This document shows, one piece after another, positions 44,916 through 53,828 of a DNA stretch of 64,000 nucleotides. Positions within the stretch are counted from its first letter, which is position 1; every line of letters starts with the position of its first letter. A program made the position numbers and the translations under genes. The DNA lies in the NCBI GenBank assembly GCA_964422615.1, contig CAYRBJ010000001.1, forward strand, positions 74,038 through 138,037, given 5' to 3'. The notes beneath the pieces are model-generated. The model made no database searches and was not told the DNA's origin. It worked only from the letters and a program-made list of their open reading frames with translations. The DNA comes from DATLWN01 sp964422615. GTDB taxonomy: Bacteria; Pseudomonadota; Zetaproteobacteria; Mariprofundales; Mariprofundaceae.

Positions 44916-46400
44916 ATGTTTGAATCCGCCGAGCTGGGGCATGTGATCGACAAGAAAACCTACGATGCGCAGGTACCGCCGCTGCGCGAGGCCCTGCTGG
45001 ACGTGCAGTACGAGGTGCTCAATCAGGCGGCGTTCCCGGTCATCATCCTGGTCGGCGGCGTCGATGGCGCCGGCAAGGGCGCCACCGTCAACCTGCTGAA
45101 TGAATGGATGGATCCGCGCCATATTCGGGTGCATGCGCTGGGCGAGCCCACCGAGGATGAGCGGATGCGCCCTCCGATGTGGCGTTACTGGCGGGCTCTG
45201 CCACCGAAGGGCAAGACCGGCATGTTCTTCGGTTCATGGTATACCGAGCCGATCATCCGCTGTGCCATGGATAAGGCCGACATCGACAAGCTGGATGCGC
45301 CATTGGACGAGATCCGGCGTTTCGAGCGCATGCTTATCGACGAGGGGGCGCTGATCGTCAAGCTGTGGTTCCATCTTTCGAAGAAGGAGCAGAAGCAGCG
45401 GTTCAGGGATCTGGAAAAGCATGCGAAGACCCGCTGGCGGGTGACCGATACCGACTGGGAACATCACAAGCGCTACAACAAGTTCCGCAAGGTGTCCGAG
45501 CATGTGTTGCAGACGACCAGCACCGCCTCGGCGCCATGGATCGTCATCGAAGGCACCGATTTCCGTTACCGTAACCTGACGACCGGCAATGTGCTGCTGG
45601 AGGCCATGCGCAAGCGTCTGGCGGGCCCGGCAGAGCCGGAGGCGCTGCTGGCGGCACCATTGCAGGTCTCGATCGATGGCAAAAACGTGCTCGCCTCCCT
45701 GGACCTGTCGCAAAGGATATCCAAGAAGGATTACGAGAAAGAGTTGGAGGAGTACCAGGGCCGGCTGAATCTGCTGACCCGCGATCCGGCATTTCGCAAG
45801 TTGTCGCTGATCGCCGCATTCGAGGGGCGGGACGCCGCCGGCAAGGGTGGGGCGATCCGCCGGGTCAGCAGCGCCCTGGACGCCCGCCAGTATCATATCA
45901 ATCCCATTGCAGCGCCAACCGAGGAGGAGCGGGCTCAGCCCTATCTGTGGCGTTTCTGGCGACACATCCCGAGGCCTGGCCGGGTCACGATATTCGATCG
46001 TTCCTGGTACGGGCGGGTGCTGGTCGAGCGGGTCGACGGCTTGTGCTCGGAGAGCGACTGGATGCGTGCCTACGGCGAGATCAACGAATTCGAGGATCAG
46101 TTGGCCACCCACGGTACCGTGCTGGTCAAGTTCTGGCTGGCCATCAGCAAGGACGAGCAACTGAAGCGTTTCAAGGCGCGAGAGCAGGTGCCGTTCAAGA
46201 ATTTCAAGATCACCGACGACGACTGGCACAACCGCGACAAGTGGGATCAGTATACGGGTGCCGTCTGCGACATGGTTGACCGCACCAGCACCGAGCGGGC
46301 ACCGTGGACGCTGGTGGAGGCCAACGACAAGTATTTCGCGCGCATCAAGGTGCTGAAGACGCTGTGCCACCGCCTGGAAGCAGCCCTGAAGAAGCAGTAG
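44916..46400 (+). CDS. pap: Polyphosphate:AMP phosphotransferase (double PPK2)
   Basis: Transfers phosphate from polyphosphate to AMP, giving ADP. The 494-residue protein contains two tandem PPK2 domains. The first has Walker A VGGVDGAGKGATVNLL and GSWYTEPI; the second has FEGRDAAGKGGAIRR, IFDRSWYGRVLVERV and APWTLVEANDKYFARI. This two-domain form is the class II PPK2 typical of PAP. In the first copy the FDRSWY block is changed (FFGSWYTEP), so the second is probably the active one. GGGAGG precedes ATG 44916. Confidence 0.94.
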   Translation: MFESAELGHVIDKKTYDAQVPPLREALLDVQYEVLNQAAFPVIILVGGVDGAGKGATVNLLNEWMDPRHIRVHALGEPTEDERMRPPMWRYWRALPPKGKTGMFFGSWYTEPIIRCAMDKADIDKLDAPLDEIRRFERMLIDEGALIVKLWFHLSKKEQKQRFRDLEKHAKTRWRVTDTDWEHHKRYNKFRKVSEHVLQTTSTASAPWIVIEGTDFRYRNLTTGNVLLEAMRKRLAGPAEPEALLAAPLQVSIDGKNVLASLDLSQRISKKDYEKELEEYQGRLNLLTRDPAFRKLSLIAAFEGRDAAGKGGAIRRVSSALDARQYHINPIAAPTEEERAQPYLWRFWRHIPRPGRVTIFDRSWYGRVLVERVDGLCSESDWMRAYGEINEFEDQLATHGTVLVKFWLAISKDEQLKRFKAREQVPFKNFKITDDDWHNRDKWDQYTGAVCDMVDRTSTERAPWTLVEANDKYFARIKVLKTLCHRLEAALKKQ

Positions 46401-46404
46401 CGGT

Positions 46405-47139
46405 ATGCGGGTTCTGGCTTCGTACAACATCAAGGGCGGGGTGGGCAAGACCTCGGCGGCAGTCAATCTGGCCTATCTTGCTGGCCAGGACGGCATGCGC
46501 ACCCTGTTGTGGGATCTCGATCCGCAGGGTGCGGCCAGCTACTGCTTCCGCATCCAGTCGAAGATCAAGGGTGGCAAGCTGCTGCGCGGCAAATCGGATG
46601 TCGGGGAACTCATCAAGGGCACGGCCTATGCGCATCTGGATCTGCTGCCGGCAGATTTCTCCTACCGCAATTTCGATCTGTTCCTGCAGGATTTCAAGCA
46701 TCCACGAGAACGCCTGCACAAGGTGCTCAAGCCCCTTCGGGACGACTACGACCTCGTCTTCCTGGACTGTCCGCCGGGCATCTCGCTGCTGTCCGAGGCC
46801 GTGTTCGGCGCCGCCGACGCCCTGGTGATCCCGACCCTGCCCTCCATCCTGTCACTGCGCACCCTGAAGATGCTGATCACCTTCAGGCGGGAGCATAAAC
46901 TGGACGTGAAGCTGATGGCCTTTCTGACCATGGTGGACCGGCGAAAAAAGCTGCATAACCAGATCATCGAAGCACAGCCGAAGATGGGGTCGTGGATGCT
47001 GCCGGCCATCGTGCCCTACGCCAGCGAGGTCGAGCAGATGGGCGAGCGGCGGGCACCATTGCCGGACTTCGCGCCACACAGCCGCGCCAGCCTGGCCTAT
47101 GCCGCCCTGTGGTCCGAGGTGCGCGAGCGGATGTGTTAG
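46405..47139 (+). CDS. ParA-family ATPase
   Basis: A 244-residue deviant Walker A ATPase. SYNIKGGVGKTSAAVNLAYLA (residues 6-26) includes the signature Lys pair; WDLDPQGAASYCF is Walker A prime, and FLDCPPGISLLSEAVFGAADALVIP is Walker B. No parB gene or parS site is adjacent, so it is an orphan ParA/MinD relative of unknown cargo rather than the chromosome partition gene. It starts 4 bases after pap without its own ribosome site. Confidence 0.9.
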   Translation: MRVLASYNIKGGVGKTSAAVNLAYLAGQDGMRTLLWDLDPQGAASYCFRIQSKIKGGKLLRGKSDVGELIKGTAYAHLDLLPADFSYRNFDLFLQDFKHPRERLHKVLKPLRDDYDLVFLDCPPGISLLSEAVFGAADALVIPTLPSILSLRTLKMLITFRREHKLDVKLMAFLTMVDRRKKLHNQIIEAQPKMGSWMLPAIVPYASEVEQMGERRAPLPDFAPHSRASLAYAALWSEVRERMC

Positions 47140-47238
47140 GGGCAGCATGGCTGACGTGCGGATCACCGTTAAAGTCGGGCGGCGAATCGGCGATAAACAG
47201 AATATCGTCCATGCAAGGGCGTCACGAAGGAGGATGCA

Positions 47239-47436
47239 ATGAGCGGCATCAATAACGTTCGGTCACCATCCCCGGCCTCGGTGTTTCTCAGCAAACCACA
47301 GACCCGGCCGGCCTCAGCCCAACAGGAGGTCGGGGAAAGCCCCGCCGTCGAGGCGAGCGAAACCCAGACCAAGCAGGTGCAGGAGGGCGAGGCTGCGCCG
47401 AAGCCTTCTGCAAATCGCCTGGATATCTACGCCTGA
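47239..47436 (+). CDS. Small hydrophilic hypothetical protein
   Basis: A 65-residue protein rich in Ser, Pro, Glu, Gln and Ala, without hydrophobic segments and probably disordered. I recognise no family. Support for being a gene is the excellent AAGGAGG five bases before ATG 47239 and its place in a same-strand gene line after the ParA-like ATPase. The end LDIYA is unremarkable. Confidence 0.55.
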   Translation: MSGINNVRSPSPASVFLSKPQTRPASAQQEVGESPAVEASETQTKQVQEGEAAPKPSANRLDIYA

Positions 47437-47537
47437 TTCGATAATCGCCCGGATTCCTTCGGGTGGCGTAGAAGACTGACCAGAGCCCGGGGAAGATTGA
47501 GGCGGCAAAATTCGACATGCACGCCTACAATGCGCCC

Positions 47538-48404
47538 ATGTACGATCGTCATGCTATCAAGCCGGCGCCGGTATGGCGTCTGCTTGCCGTCTGCTTGTTG
47601 TTGTCAGCCTGTACCGCACACGTACCCTACCCGCTCGGCATCATGGGCAAGAAGCATGTGGCCATCTCCATGGCGCCCTCCTCGTTCACCGCGCCGGTGC
47701 AAAAGCTGTCCGATATCCAGAACGTCGATTCATCCGCCCGGGTAGTCGATGCCAAGGCCCAACTGCGCCAGGATCTGGCGGTGGTCAGGGAGGGAGTGGA
47801 TGCGACCGTCAAAAGCTGGTTGCGAAAACAACAGAGCGTACATCCCGTGGGCGAGGTGCCTACCGGCACGCCGGCGGCAGCGCTGGCGCTGGCACGAACG
47901 CAGGGGGCCGACCTGTTATTGGCTATAGATGTGTCCGGCTATGGCCATATCAAGCGCCGCTGGATTGTGTTGATGGTGGGCAGCGGTGTCATCGAGGCTG
48001 TGACCCAGGGCGTGGCGGCGGCGGATGCGACCGGCAATCCGGTGCTGGGTCTTGGAGTCGGCGCCGAGGAGATGACCTCGGAGGGACTGACCTGGATCGG
48101 CGGCTCATGGTTCTGGGCCAAATATTTCGCGCCGGTCACCTTGGAGGGGCGCATGTGGCGCGTGCGCGATGGGCGCCTGATCTGGCACGACATCATCTTT
48201 GCCGACAACAGCAGCGACGAGATCTGGAAACTGCTCACTGGCAAGAAATTGCCGAAGAAGCAACAGGCCCTGGCGGCATCCCTGGCCAAGGCGGAAAAGA
48301 CCCTGTTCGATGATCTCGGTCGCTATGTGCATGGGCAGATCCTGGTGTACCGGCAGCGTCCGTCGGGCTGGCCGTTTGTCACCACCCATGCGGCCGCCAG
48401 GTGA
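47538..48404 (+). CDS. Putative lipoprotein
   Basis: A 288-residue exported protein. After a basic start, the hydrophobic VWRLLAVCLLLSAC ends in a lipobox (LLSAC), giving a lipid-anchored Cys at about residue 25. The rest is a mixed alpha/beta domain (ARTQGADLLLAIDVSGYGHIKRRW, then a hydrophobic glycine-rich stretch, then MWRVRDGRLIWHDIIF). The pattern of a Cys-anchored protein with LIWHD-type strand recalls envelope stress lipoproteins of unknown role. ATG 47538 (MYDRHAI) or 47517 could be the start. Convergent with tspO. Confidence 0.75.
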   Translation: MYDRHAIKPAPVWRLLAVCLLLSACTAHVPYPLGIMGKKHVAISMAPSSFTAPVQKLSDIQNVDSSARVVDAKAQLRQDLAVVREGVDATVKSWLRKQQSVHPVGEVPTGTPAAALALARTQGADLLLAIDVSGYGHIKRRWIVLMVGSGVIEAVTQGVAAADATGNPVLGLGVGAEEMTSEGLTWIGGSWFWAKYFAPVTLEGRMWRVRDGRLIWHDIIFADNSSDEIWKLLTGKKLPKKQQALAASLAKAEKTLFDDLGRYVHGQILVYRQRPSGWPFVTTHAAAR

Positions 48405-48436
48405 TGGCTGCTGCGTCCGCTGTCGACGCACCGTTT

Positions 48437-48892
48437 TCAGTTCAGCACATGAATTGCCGCATTCAGCGACAGGGCATAGGCCACCCACAGCAGGTACGGT
48501 CCCGTCAGCCATGCCACCGAGCGCTGCCGCGACAGGGCCACGGCGAACAGCGCGGCGATGCTGATCAGCAACGCCGTCATGTCGGCCAGGCCCAGGCCGG
48601 TCCGGTGCAGGCCGAAGAACAGCCATGACCACAGTCCGTTGAAGACGAGCTGCGTGCCCCACAGGGCTTTCATCAGGATGTCCGTTCCAGCGAAGATCAG
48701 CCAGCCGGCGATGGCAATCATCAGGTAAAGCACGGACCAAACCGGCGGAAACAGCCAGTCCGGAGGTGTCCACCATGGTTTTTCGAGGCCTGCGTACCAT
48801 GCGCCGGGCTGGAAATGAACGCCGGACATGGCGACCACCGCCACCACGATGATGAACACGATGAGGGCGGGATAGGAGCGGTCTCGGGTCAT
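48437..48892 (-). CDS. tspO: TspO/MBR family tryptophan-rich membrane protein
   Basis: A 151-residue five-helix membrane protein that binds porphyrins and related ligands. Family motifs are KPWWTPPDWLFPPVWSVLYLMI (after helix 1), a conserved WGTQLVFNGLWSWLFFGLHR and YLLWVAYALSLNAAIHVLN at the C-terminus. It is divergent from zwf with 271 bases between the starts; that gap shows no gene. Confidence 0.94.
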   Translation of the reverse strand: MTRDRSYPALIVFIIVVAVVAMSGVHFQPGAWYAGLEKPWWTPPDWLFPPVWSVLYLMIAIAGWLIFAGTDILMKALWGTQLVFNGLWSWLFFGLHRTGLGLADMTALLISIAALFAVALSRQRSVAWLTGPYLLWVAYALSLNAAIHVLN

Positions 48893-49163
48893 GAGGCTCA
48901 ACCTTATGGACGGAATTCTTGGCAGCCATGCTAGGCGTTTGCTCCCGTGCCGCATAGCTGGCATGCGGCGAAATCGCCGACGTAGCCATGGCATGATGCC
49001 ACAGGAGCAAACATTGCGCCGTTGCGGGGTGGCGGAATGCGTCTGTGGTATCCATACTTGGTCGGCATATGTCTGTCGATCAACCGGACGTCTGGCCACA
49101 ACCACATGCCCGCCTGCATGCATGGACAAGCCGCATATCCCGAGCGGAAGGGGCGCCACTGAC

Positions 49164-50576
49164 ATGGTAAATGCCGCTGGGCCAGCCCCCTCCGATGCAC
49201 TGGTGATCTTTGGTGTCTCCGGCGATCTCGCCCACAAGATGATCTTTCCGGCCCTATACGCCATGGCCAAGCGCGGCATGCTCGACGTGCCGTTGGTGGG
49301 CATCGCCAGATCGCAGTGGAGCGACGAGCAGCTGCGCAAACATGTGACGGACAGCATCAAGCAGGATGTCGGCAGCGTGGACGATCCCAAGGCCCTACAG
49401 CACCTGCTTTCCCTACTCCGGTATGTGGCCGGGGATTACAATGAACCGGAGACGTTCAAGATGCTGAAGCAAGCGCTCGGAGATGCCCGGCGTCCGGCAT
49501 ACTACCTGGCCATTCCGCCCGCGCTGTTCGCCACGGTGATCAAGGGCTTGGGGACAGCCGGCCTGGCGGAGGGCGCGCGCGTCATCGTCGAGAAGCCGTT
49601 CGGGCATGACCTGGCCTCGGCCCGCGAACTCAACCGCGTCGCGCTGGCGGTGTTCCCGGAAGACGCGATCTTCCGCATCGACCATTACCTCGGAAAAGAG
49701 GCGATCATGAACATCCTCTATTTCCGTTTCGCCAACTCGTTTCTCGAACCGATCTGGAATCGTAATAGCATCGCCAGCGTGCAAATCACGTTGTCCGAGG
49801 ATTTCGGCGTCGGCGGCCGCGGGGCATTCTACGAAAGCGTCGGCTGCCTGCGCGATGTGATCCAGAACCATCTGTTCCAGCTCGTTGCCCTGTTGGCCAT
49901 GGAACCTCCCGCCTATCAGGGCTATGGCGCTGTGCACAGTGAGAAAGCCAAGGTGTTCCAGGCCATGCGTCCGCTCTCGCCGGATGACATGGTGCGCGGC
50001 CAGTATGATGGCTACCGGCGCGAGCCGGGCGTGGCGGAGGATTCGGACGTCGAGACGTTCTGCGCCCTGCGCCTATTCATCGACTCGTGGCGTTGGGAGG
50101 GCGTGCCGTGGTATCTGCGTGCCGGCAAGTGCATGGCCGAGAGCGTGACCGAGGTGCTGGTTGAGCTGAAGCCACCGCCGCAAAGGCTGTTCGACGATTC
50201 GGCACCGGCGGCCGGCCGCTCCAATTATCTGCGTTTTCGCATCTCGCCCGACTCCGCCGTTGCCCTTGCCGCCCGAGTCAAGCGCGCCGGGCAGGAGTTT
50301 ATCGGCGACCAGCGCGAGCTATATCTGCTGGAGGAGCAGCCAGGCCAGGAGACGCCCTACGAGCGGCTGCTCAGCGATGCCCTGGCCGGCAATGGTGCGC
50401 TGTTCACCCGCGAGGATGCGGTGGAGGCCGCCTGGGCCGTGGTCGACCCGGTACTGGGCCGGCATCACCGGGTCCAGCCCTATGCCCCCGGCAGTTGGGG
50501 CCCGGAACAGGCGGAGGCGCTGATCGCCACGGACGGACATTACTGGCACAACCCGATGCTGGCGAAAGAGGGATAG
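49164..50576 (+). CDS. zwf: Glucose-6-phosphate 1-dehydrogenase
   Basis: First enzyme of the oxidative pentose phosphate route. The 470-residue protein has the NADP motif LVIFGVSGDLAHKMIFPALYAM, VIVEKPFGHDLASA, the active site FRIDHYLGKEAIMNIL (His-Asp with Lys), and MAESVTEVLVELK. ATG 49164 (MVNAAGPAPSD) has GGAAGGGG 10 bases upstream; ATG 49122 would add 14 residues. It is followed at once by a glycosidase and then tal, a clear operon. Confidence 0.95.
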   Translation: MVNAAGPAPSDALVIFGVSGDLAHKMIFPALYAMAKRGMLDVPLVGIARSQWSDEQLRKHVTDSIKQDVGSVDDPKALQHLLSLLRYVAGDYNEPETFKMLKQALGDARRPAYYLAIPPALFATVIKGLGTAGLAEGARVIVEKPFGHDLASARELNRVALAVFPEDAIFRIDHYLGKEAIMNILYFRFANSFLEPIWNRNSIASVQITLSEDFGVGGRGAFYESVGCLRDVIQNHLFQLVALLAMEPPAYQGYGAVHSEKAKVFQAMRPLSPDDMVRGQYDGYRREPGVAEDSDVETFCALRLFIDSWRWEGVPWYLRAGKCMAESVTEVLVELKPPPQRLFDDSAPAAGRSNYLRFRISPDSAVALAARVKRAGQEFIGDQRELYLLEEQPGQETPYERLLSDALAGNGALFTREDAVEAAWAVVDPVLGRHHRVQPYAPGSWGPEQAEALIATDGHYWHNPMLAKEG

Positions 50577-51863
50577 ATGGAGCGCATAGAGCGGGAGGGC
50601 TATGAGCGAGCGCTGTCGCTGTTGTGGGCCTGTTCCGGTCCCGACGGCTTCGTCGCCAGCCCCAGCCACCACGACAACTACCGTCGCATTTGGGCCCGGG
50701 ATGGTGCCATCATGGCGCTGGCGGCGCTGCTCACGGACGATGAGGGGCTAGTGACCACGGCGCGCCGGACGCTGGAGACGCTGGCCGCACACCAGGGCCA
50801 GCACGGCGAAATCCCAACCAATGTCGATATCGCCTCCGAGCGTTTCAGCTACGGTGGCACCGCCGGACGCATAGACGGCGATCTGTGGTTCATCATCGCC
50901 TGCGGTGAATACTGGCTGGCCACCGGCGAGGATGATTTCTTGGAACCGCTGCTACCGGTCATCGAGAGGGTGCGCTTCGCACTAGGCGCCTGGGAATACA
51001 ATAGCCGCGGCCTGATCTATGTACCGCTGACGGGCGACTGGGCGGATGAGTACCTTCATCACGGTTATGTGCTCTACGATCAATTGCTCTACCTGCAGGC
51101 GCAGCACACCCTAGCGCAGATGCATGCGGCGATGGAGGGGTCGCCCGACCATGACTTGGAGGCCAGGGCCAGCCGCCTGCTGCACCTAATCCGGGATAAC
51201 TACTGGTTTCCCGACACCGACGAGGACGCGCCGATACCGGACGACGCCTACCACGAGGTACTTTATGCCAAGGGGCGGGCGACGGCACGCGCGCACGGCG
51301 CCGGGCGATACTGGATGCCGTTCTTCTCCCCCAGTGGCTACGGCTATCGCTTCGATGCCTTCGCTAATGTGCTCGCCTCGCTGTTCGACGTCGCCGACGA
51401 CCACCAACGGCGCACAGTAGACACCTATATCGACGACAAGCTGTTGGCCGACGACATGTCGTTATTGCCGGCCTTCCATCCGGTCATCGAGCCGGTCGAC
51501 GAGGACTGGGAGCATCTGCAGGTGATGTTTTCCTACAGCTTCAAGAACAAACCCTACGAATACCACAACGGCGGGCTGTGGCCGATGCTATCGGGCTTCT
51601 ACGTCGCTGATCTCGCCCGCCGCCACCACATGAAGCAGGCCAGGCGTTGCCTGAGGGCGATCCACTGCGCCAATGCCATGGCCATGGACGGCGAGGGCTG
51701 GGGTTTTGCCGAATACATCCATGGCCTGAAGCACAAGCCGGAAGGCACCCGCCACCAGGGCTGGAGCGCGGCCGCCGCCATCATCGGCCACCATGCCCTG
51801 CATGGCGAGGCTGTGTTCCGGGTTCAGGGCTTGCAACTGGCGTCATCAAGGAGGAAGCCATGA
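50577..51863 (+). CDS. GH100-like (alpha/alpha)6 glycosidase
   Basis: A 428-residue protein resembling neutral/alkaline invertases and amylo-alpha-1,6-glucosidase-type domains. Landmarks are YRRIWARDGAIMALAAL (acid Asp region), GEIPTNVDIA, RIDGDLWFIIACGEYW and the C-terminal NKPYEYHNGGLWPMLSGFY with GEGWGFAEYIHG. In GH100 the YHNGG(S/L)WP motif marks the substrate pocket, so sucrose is one possible substrate; alpha-glucan ends are another. There is no signal peptide. It sits between zwf (TAG-ATG contact) and tal (ATGA overlap). Confidence 0.8.
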   Translation: MERIEREGYERALSLLWACSGPDGFVASPSHHDNYRRIWARDGAIMALAALLTDDEGLVTTARRTLETLAAHQGQHGEIPTNVDIASERFSYGGTAGRIDGDLWFIIACGEYWLATGEDDFLEPLLPVIERVRFALGAWEYNSRGLIYVPLTGDWADEYLHHGYVLYDQLLYLQAQHTLAQMHAAMEGSPDHDLEARASRLLHLIRDNYWFPDTDEDAPIPDDAYHEVLYAKGRATARAHGAGRYWMPFFSPSGYGYRFDAFANVLASLFDVADDHQRRTVDTYIDDKLLADDMSLLPAFHPVIEPVDEDWEHLQVMFSYSFKNKPYEYHNGGLWPMLSGFYVADLARRHHMKQARRCLRAIHCANAMAMDGEGWGFAEYIHGLKHKPEGTRHQGWSAAAAIIGHHALHGEAVFRVQGLQLASSRRKP

Positions 51864-52954
51864 ATGCGACGCAACGGCTGCACGATCTCGGGCAAAGCCT
51901 GTGGCTCGATAACATCACGCGCGGATTGCTTACGAGCGGTACGCTGGAGCGCTATATCCGCGAGCTGTCGGCGACGGGCCTGACCTCCAATCCCACGATC
52001 TTCGATCATGCGATCAGGAATGGCGATTTCTACGATGACGCCATCCGGGAAAAGGCGCGCGCGGGCAATCCTGTTGAGGCCATGTTCTTCGATCTGGCGC
52101 TGGAGGACCTGGTGGCCGCCGCCGATCTTTTCCGGCCGATTCATCACGCCAGCGGCGGCGTGGACGGCTGGGTCTCGCTCGAGGTATCCCCCCTGCTGGC
52201 GGACGATACTGCTTCTACCGTCACGGCGGCATCGTCGCTGCATGCCAAGGCAGGGCGGCCGAATCTGTTCATCAAGATCCCGGGCACTGCCGCCGGCATA
52301 CCGGCGATCGAGCAGGCCATCTTCGCCGGCGTGCCGGTGAACGTGACGCTGCTGTTCTCGCCCGAGCACTACCTGGCTGCCGCCGAGGCATACATGCGCG
52401 GCATCGAAAGGCGCCTCGCCGCCGGGCTCGACCCGGCCGTTGCATCCGTGGCCTCGGTGTTCATCAGCCGCTGGGATGTAGCCGTCAGGGACAGGGTGCC
52501 GGCCGCGTTGCAAAACCATCTCGGCATCGCCATCGCCATGCGCACCTACAAGGCCTACCGCGAGCTGCTGGCATCCGCACGCTGGCAAAAACTGGCTGCC
52601 GCCGGTGCACAGCCCCAACGCCTGTTGTGGGCCAGCACCGGTACCAAGGATCCGCAGGCCTCGGATGTCCTGTACATCGAGGCGTTGGCGGCGGCGGACA
52701 CCATCAACACCATGCCCGAGAAAACCCTGCTCGCCTTTGCCGAGCACGGGGTGGTCAAAGACGGGTTGCCGGCCGATGGCGGCGATGCCGAACAGCGCTT
52801 GGCGGAGTTCACCCGCCTGGGTATCGATGACAAAGCGCTGGCCGCCGATCTGCAGCGTCAGGGCGTGGTTGCTTTCGCCGAGTCATGGAATGACCTGCTG
52901 GCATGCGTCACCGAGAAAAGCGAGGCGTTGTCAAAGTCTGCCGGACCGGCATGA
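51860..52954 (+). CDS. tal: Transaldolase
   Basis: Moves a three-carbon unit between sugar phosphates in the non-oxidative pentose phosphate route. The 364-residue TIM barrel has GLTSNPTIFDHAI at the start, the Schiff-base Lys in NLFIKIPGTAAGIPAIEQA, VNVTLLFSPEHYL, and LLWASTGTKDPQASDVLYIEAL. Length fits the longer class (with Mycobacterium-type TalB3). AAGGAGG lies five bases upstream of ATG 51860, which overlaps the glycosidase stop. Confidence 0.94.
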   Translation: MNATQRLHDLGQSLWLDNITRGLLTSGTLERYIRELSATGLTSNPTIFDHAIRNGDFYDDAIREKARAGNPVEAMFFDLALEDLVAAADLFRPIHHASGGVDGWVSLEVSPLLADDTASTVTAASSLHAKAGRPNLFIKIPGTAAGIPAIEQAIFAGVPVNVTLLFSPEHYLAAAEAYMRGIERRLAAGLDPAVASVASVFISRWDVAVRDRVPAALQNHLGIAIAMRTYKAYRELLASARWQKLAAAGAQPQRLLWASTGTKDPQASDVLYIEALAAADTINTMPEKTLLAFAEHGVVKDGLPADGGDAEQRLAEFTRLGIDDKALAADLQRQGVVAFAESWNDLLACVTEKSEALSKSAGPA

Positions 52955-53029
52955 ACGATGCGCAGCGTGGCTGAGATATACAGCCTGTGAACGCATCTTC
53001 CCATAGATGACCGACCAAGGATGGCGACC

Positions 53030-53794
53030 ATGAATCACAGCAGCTTTGTCAATGCGTTCTACGATTTCCTGGATCGGATCGGATACATGCATCCGATCCA
53101 TCCGGCGATGGTGCATATGCCCATCGCGTTCGTGGTCGGGGGTACGGTCTTCATCTTGCTCGCTGGCTTCGAGCGGTTCCACCGGTTCAGGTTCAGGGTA
53201 TCCGCGCACTATGTACTGACGCTTGCCCTGCTTTTCTGGTTCCCCACCGTGTTGTTCGGCATCATGGACTGGCAGCGCTACCTGGGCGGCGCCTGGCTGC
53301 CGATCATCAAGATCAAGATGGTGCTCGCAGCAGTGCTGCTGATCCTGCTCGTCATCGGTGTGGCACTGGGTTATCGCGGCACGACGTCGATAAGGATCCT
53401 GGCCCCTATCTATGGCCTGTGTTTCGCCACGGTGCTGGTGCTCGGGTATTACGGCGGACAGCTGGTGTACGCCGGGCTGGCACCCGCCGGGCCGGCCATT
53501 TACCAAGCCGGGGAGAAGGTGTTCGACAACAACTGTACGGGTTGCCATGCACACGGCGGCAACGTGATCGCACCGAATCTGCCCCTGGCCGGCGCTCCCG
53601 AACTGACGGATTTCGAGACGTTTGAGCGGTTTGTGCGCAGCCCGCACATGCCCGACGGATCGGCGGGCGCCATGCCTCCATTTACGACTTCGAAGATCTC
53701 CGCTAAGGAAGCCCGGGCGCTGTACGAGTACATCAAGCACGTGATCGTTAACCCCAGACCCAGCAAGAAAACGCTCCACACCGGCAAGGATTGA
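53030..53794 (+). CDS. DUF2231 membrane protein fused to cytochrome c
   Basis: A 254-residue protein. The N-terminal part has DUF2231-type helices (about 20-160), beginning HPIHPAMVHMPIAFVVGGT with conserved His residues that may bind haem or quinone. A single c-type haem domain follows with NNCTGCHAHGGNVIAPNLP and the axial Met in GAMPPF. It is probably an inner membrane electron carrier; the partner is unknown. ATG 53030 (MNHSSF) has AAGG 9 bases upstream; ATG 53021 is possible. Haem attachment would use the ResB/CcsA pair at 35-38 kb. It converges on glcF. Confidence 0.88.
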   Translation: MNHSSFVNAFYDFLDRIGYMHPIHPAMVHMPIAFVVGGTVFILLAGFERFHRFRFRVSAHYVLTLALLFWFPTVLFGIMDWQRYLGGAWLPIIKIKMVLAAVLLILLVIGVALGYRGTTSIRILAPIYGLCFATVLVLGYYGGQLVYAGLAPAGPAIYQAGEKVFDNNCTGCHAHGGNVIAPNLPLAGAPELTDFETFERFVRSPHMPDGSAGAMPPFTTSKISAKEARALYEYIKHVIVNPRPSKKTLHTGKD

Positions 53795-53828
53795 TGCGCC
53801 GGCCGCCGTTCGGCGCTGCGGGATAGAC

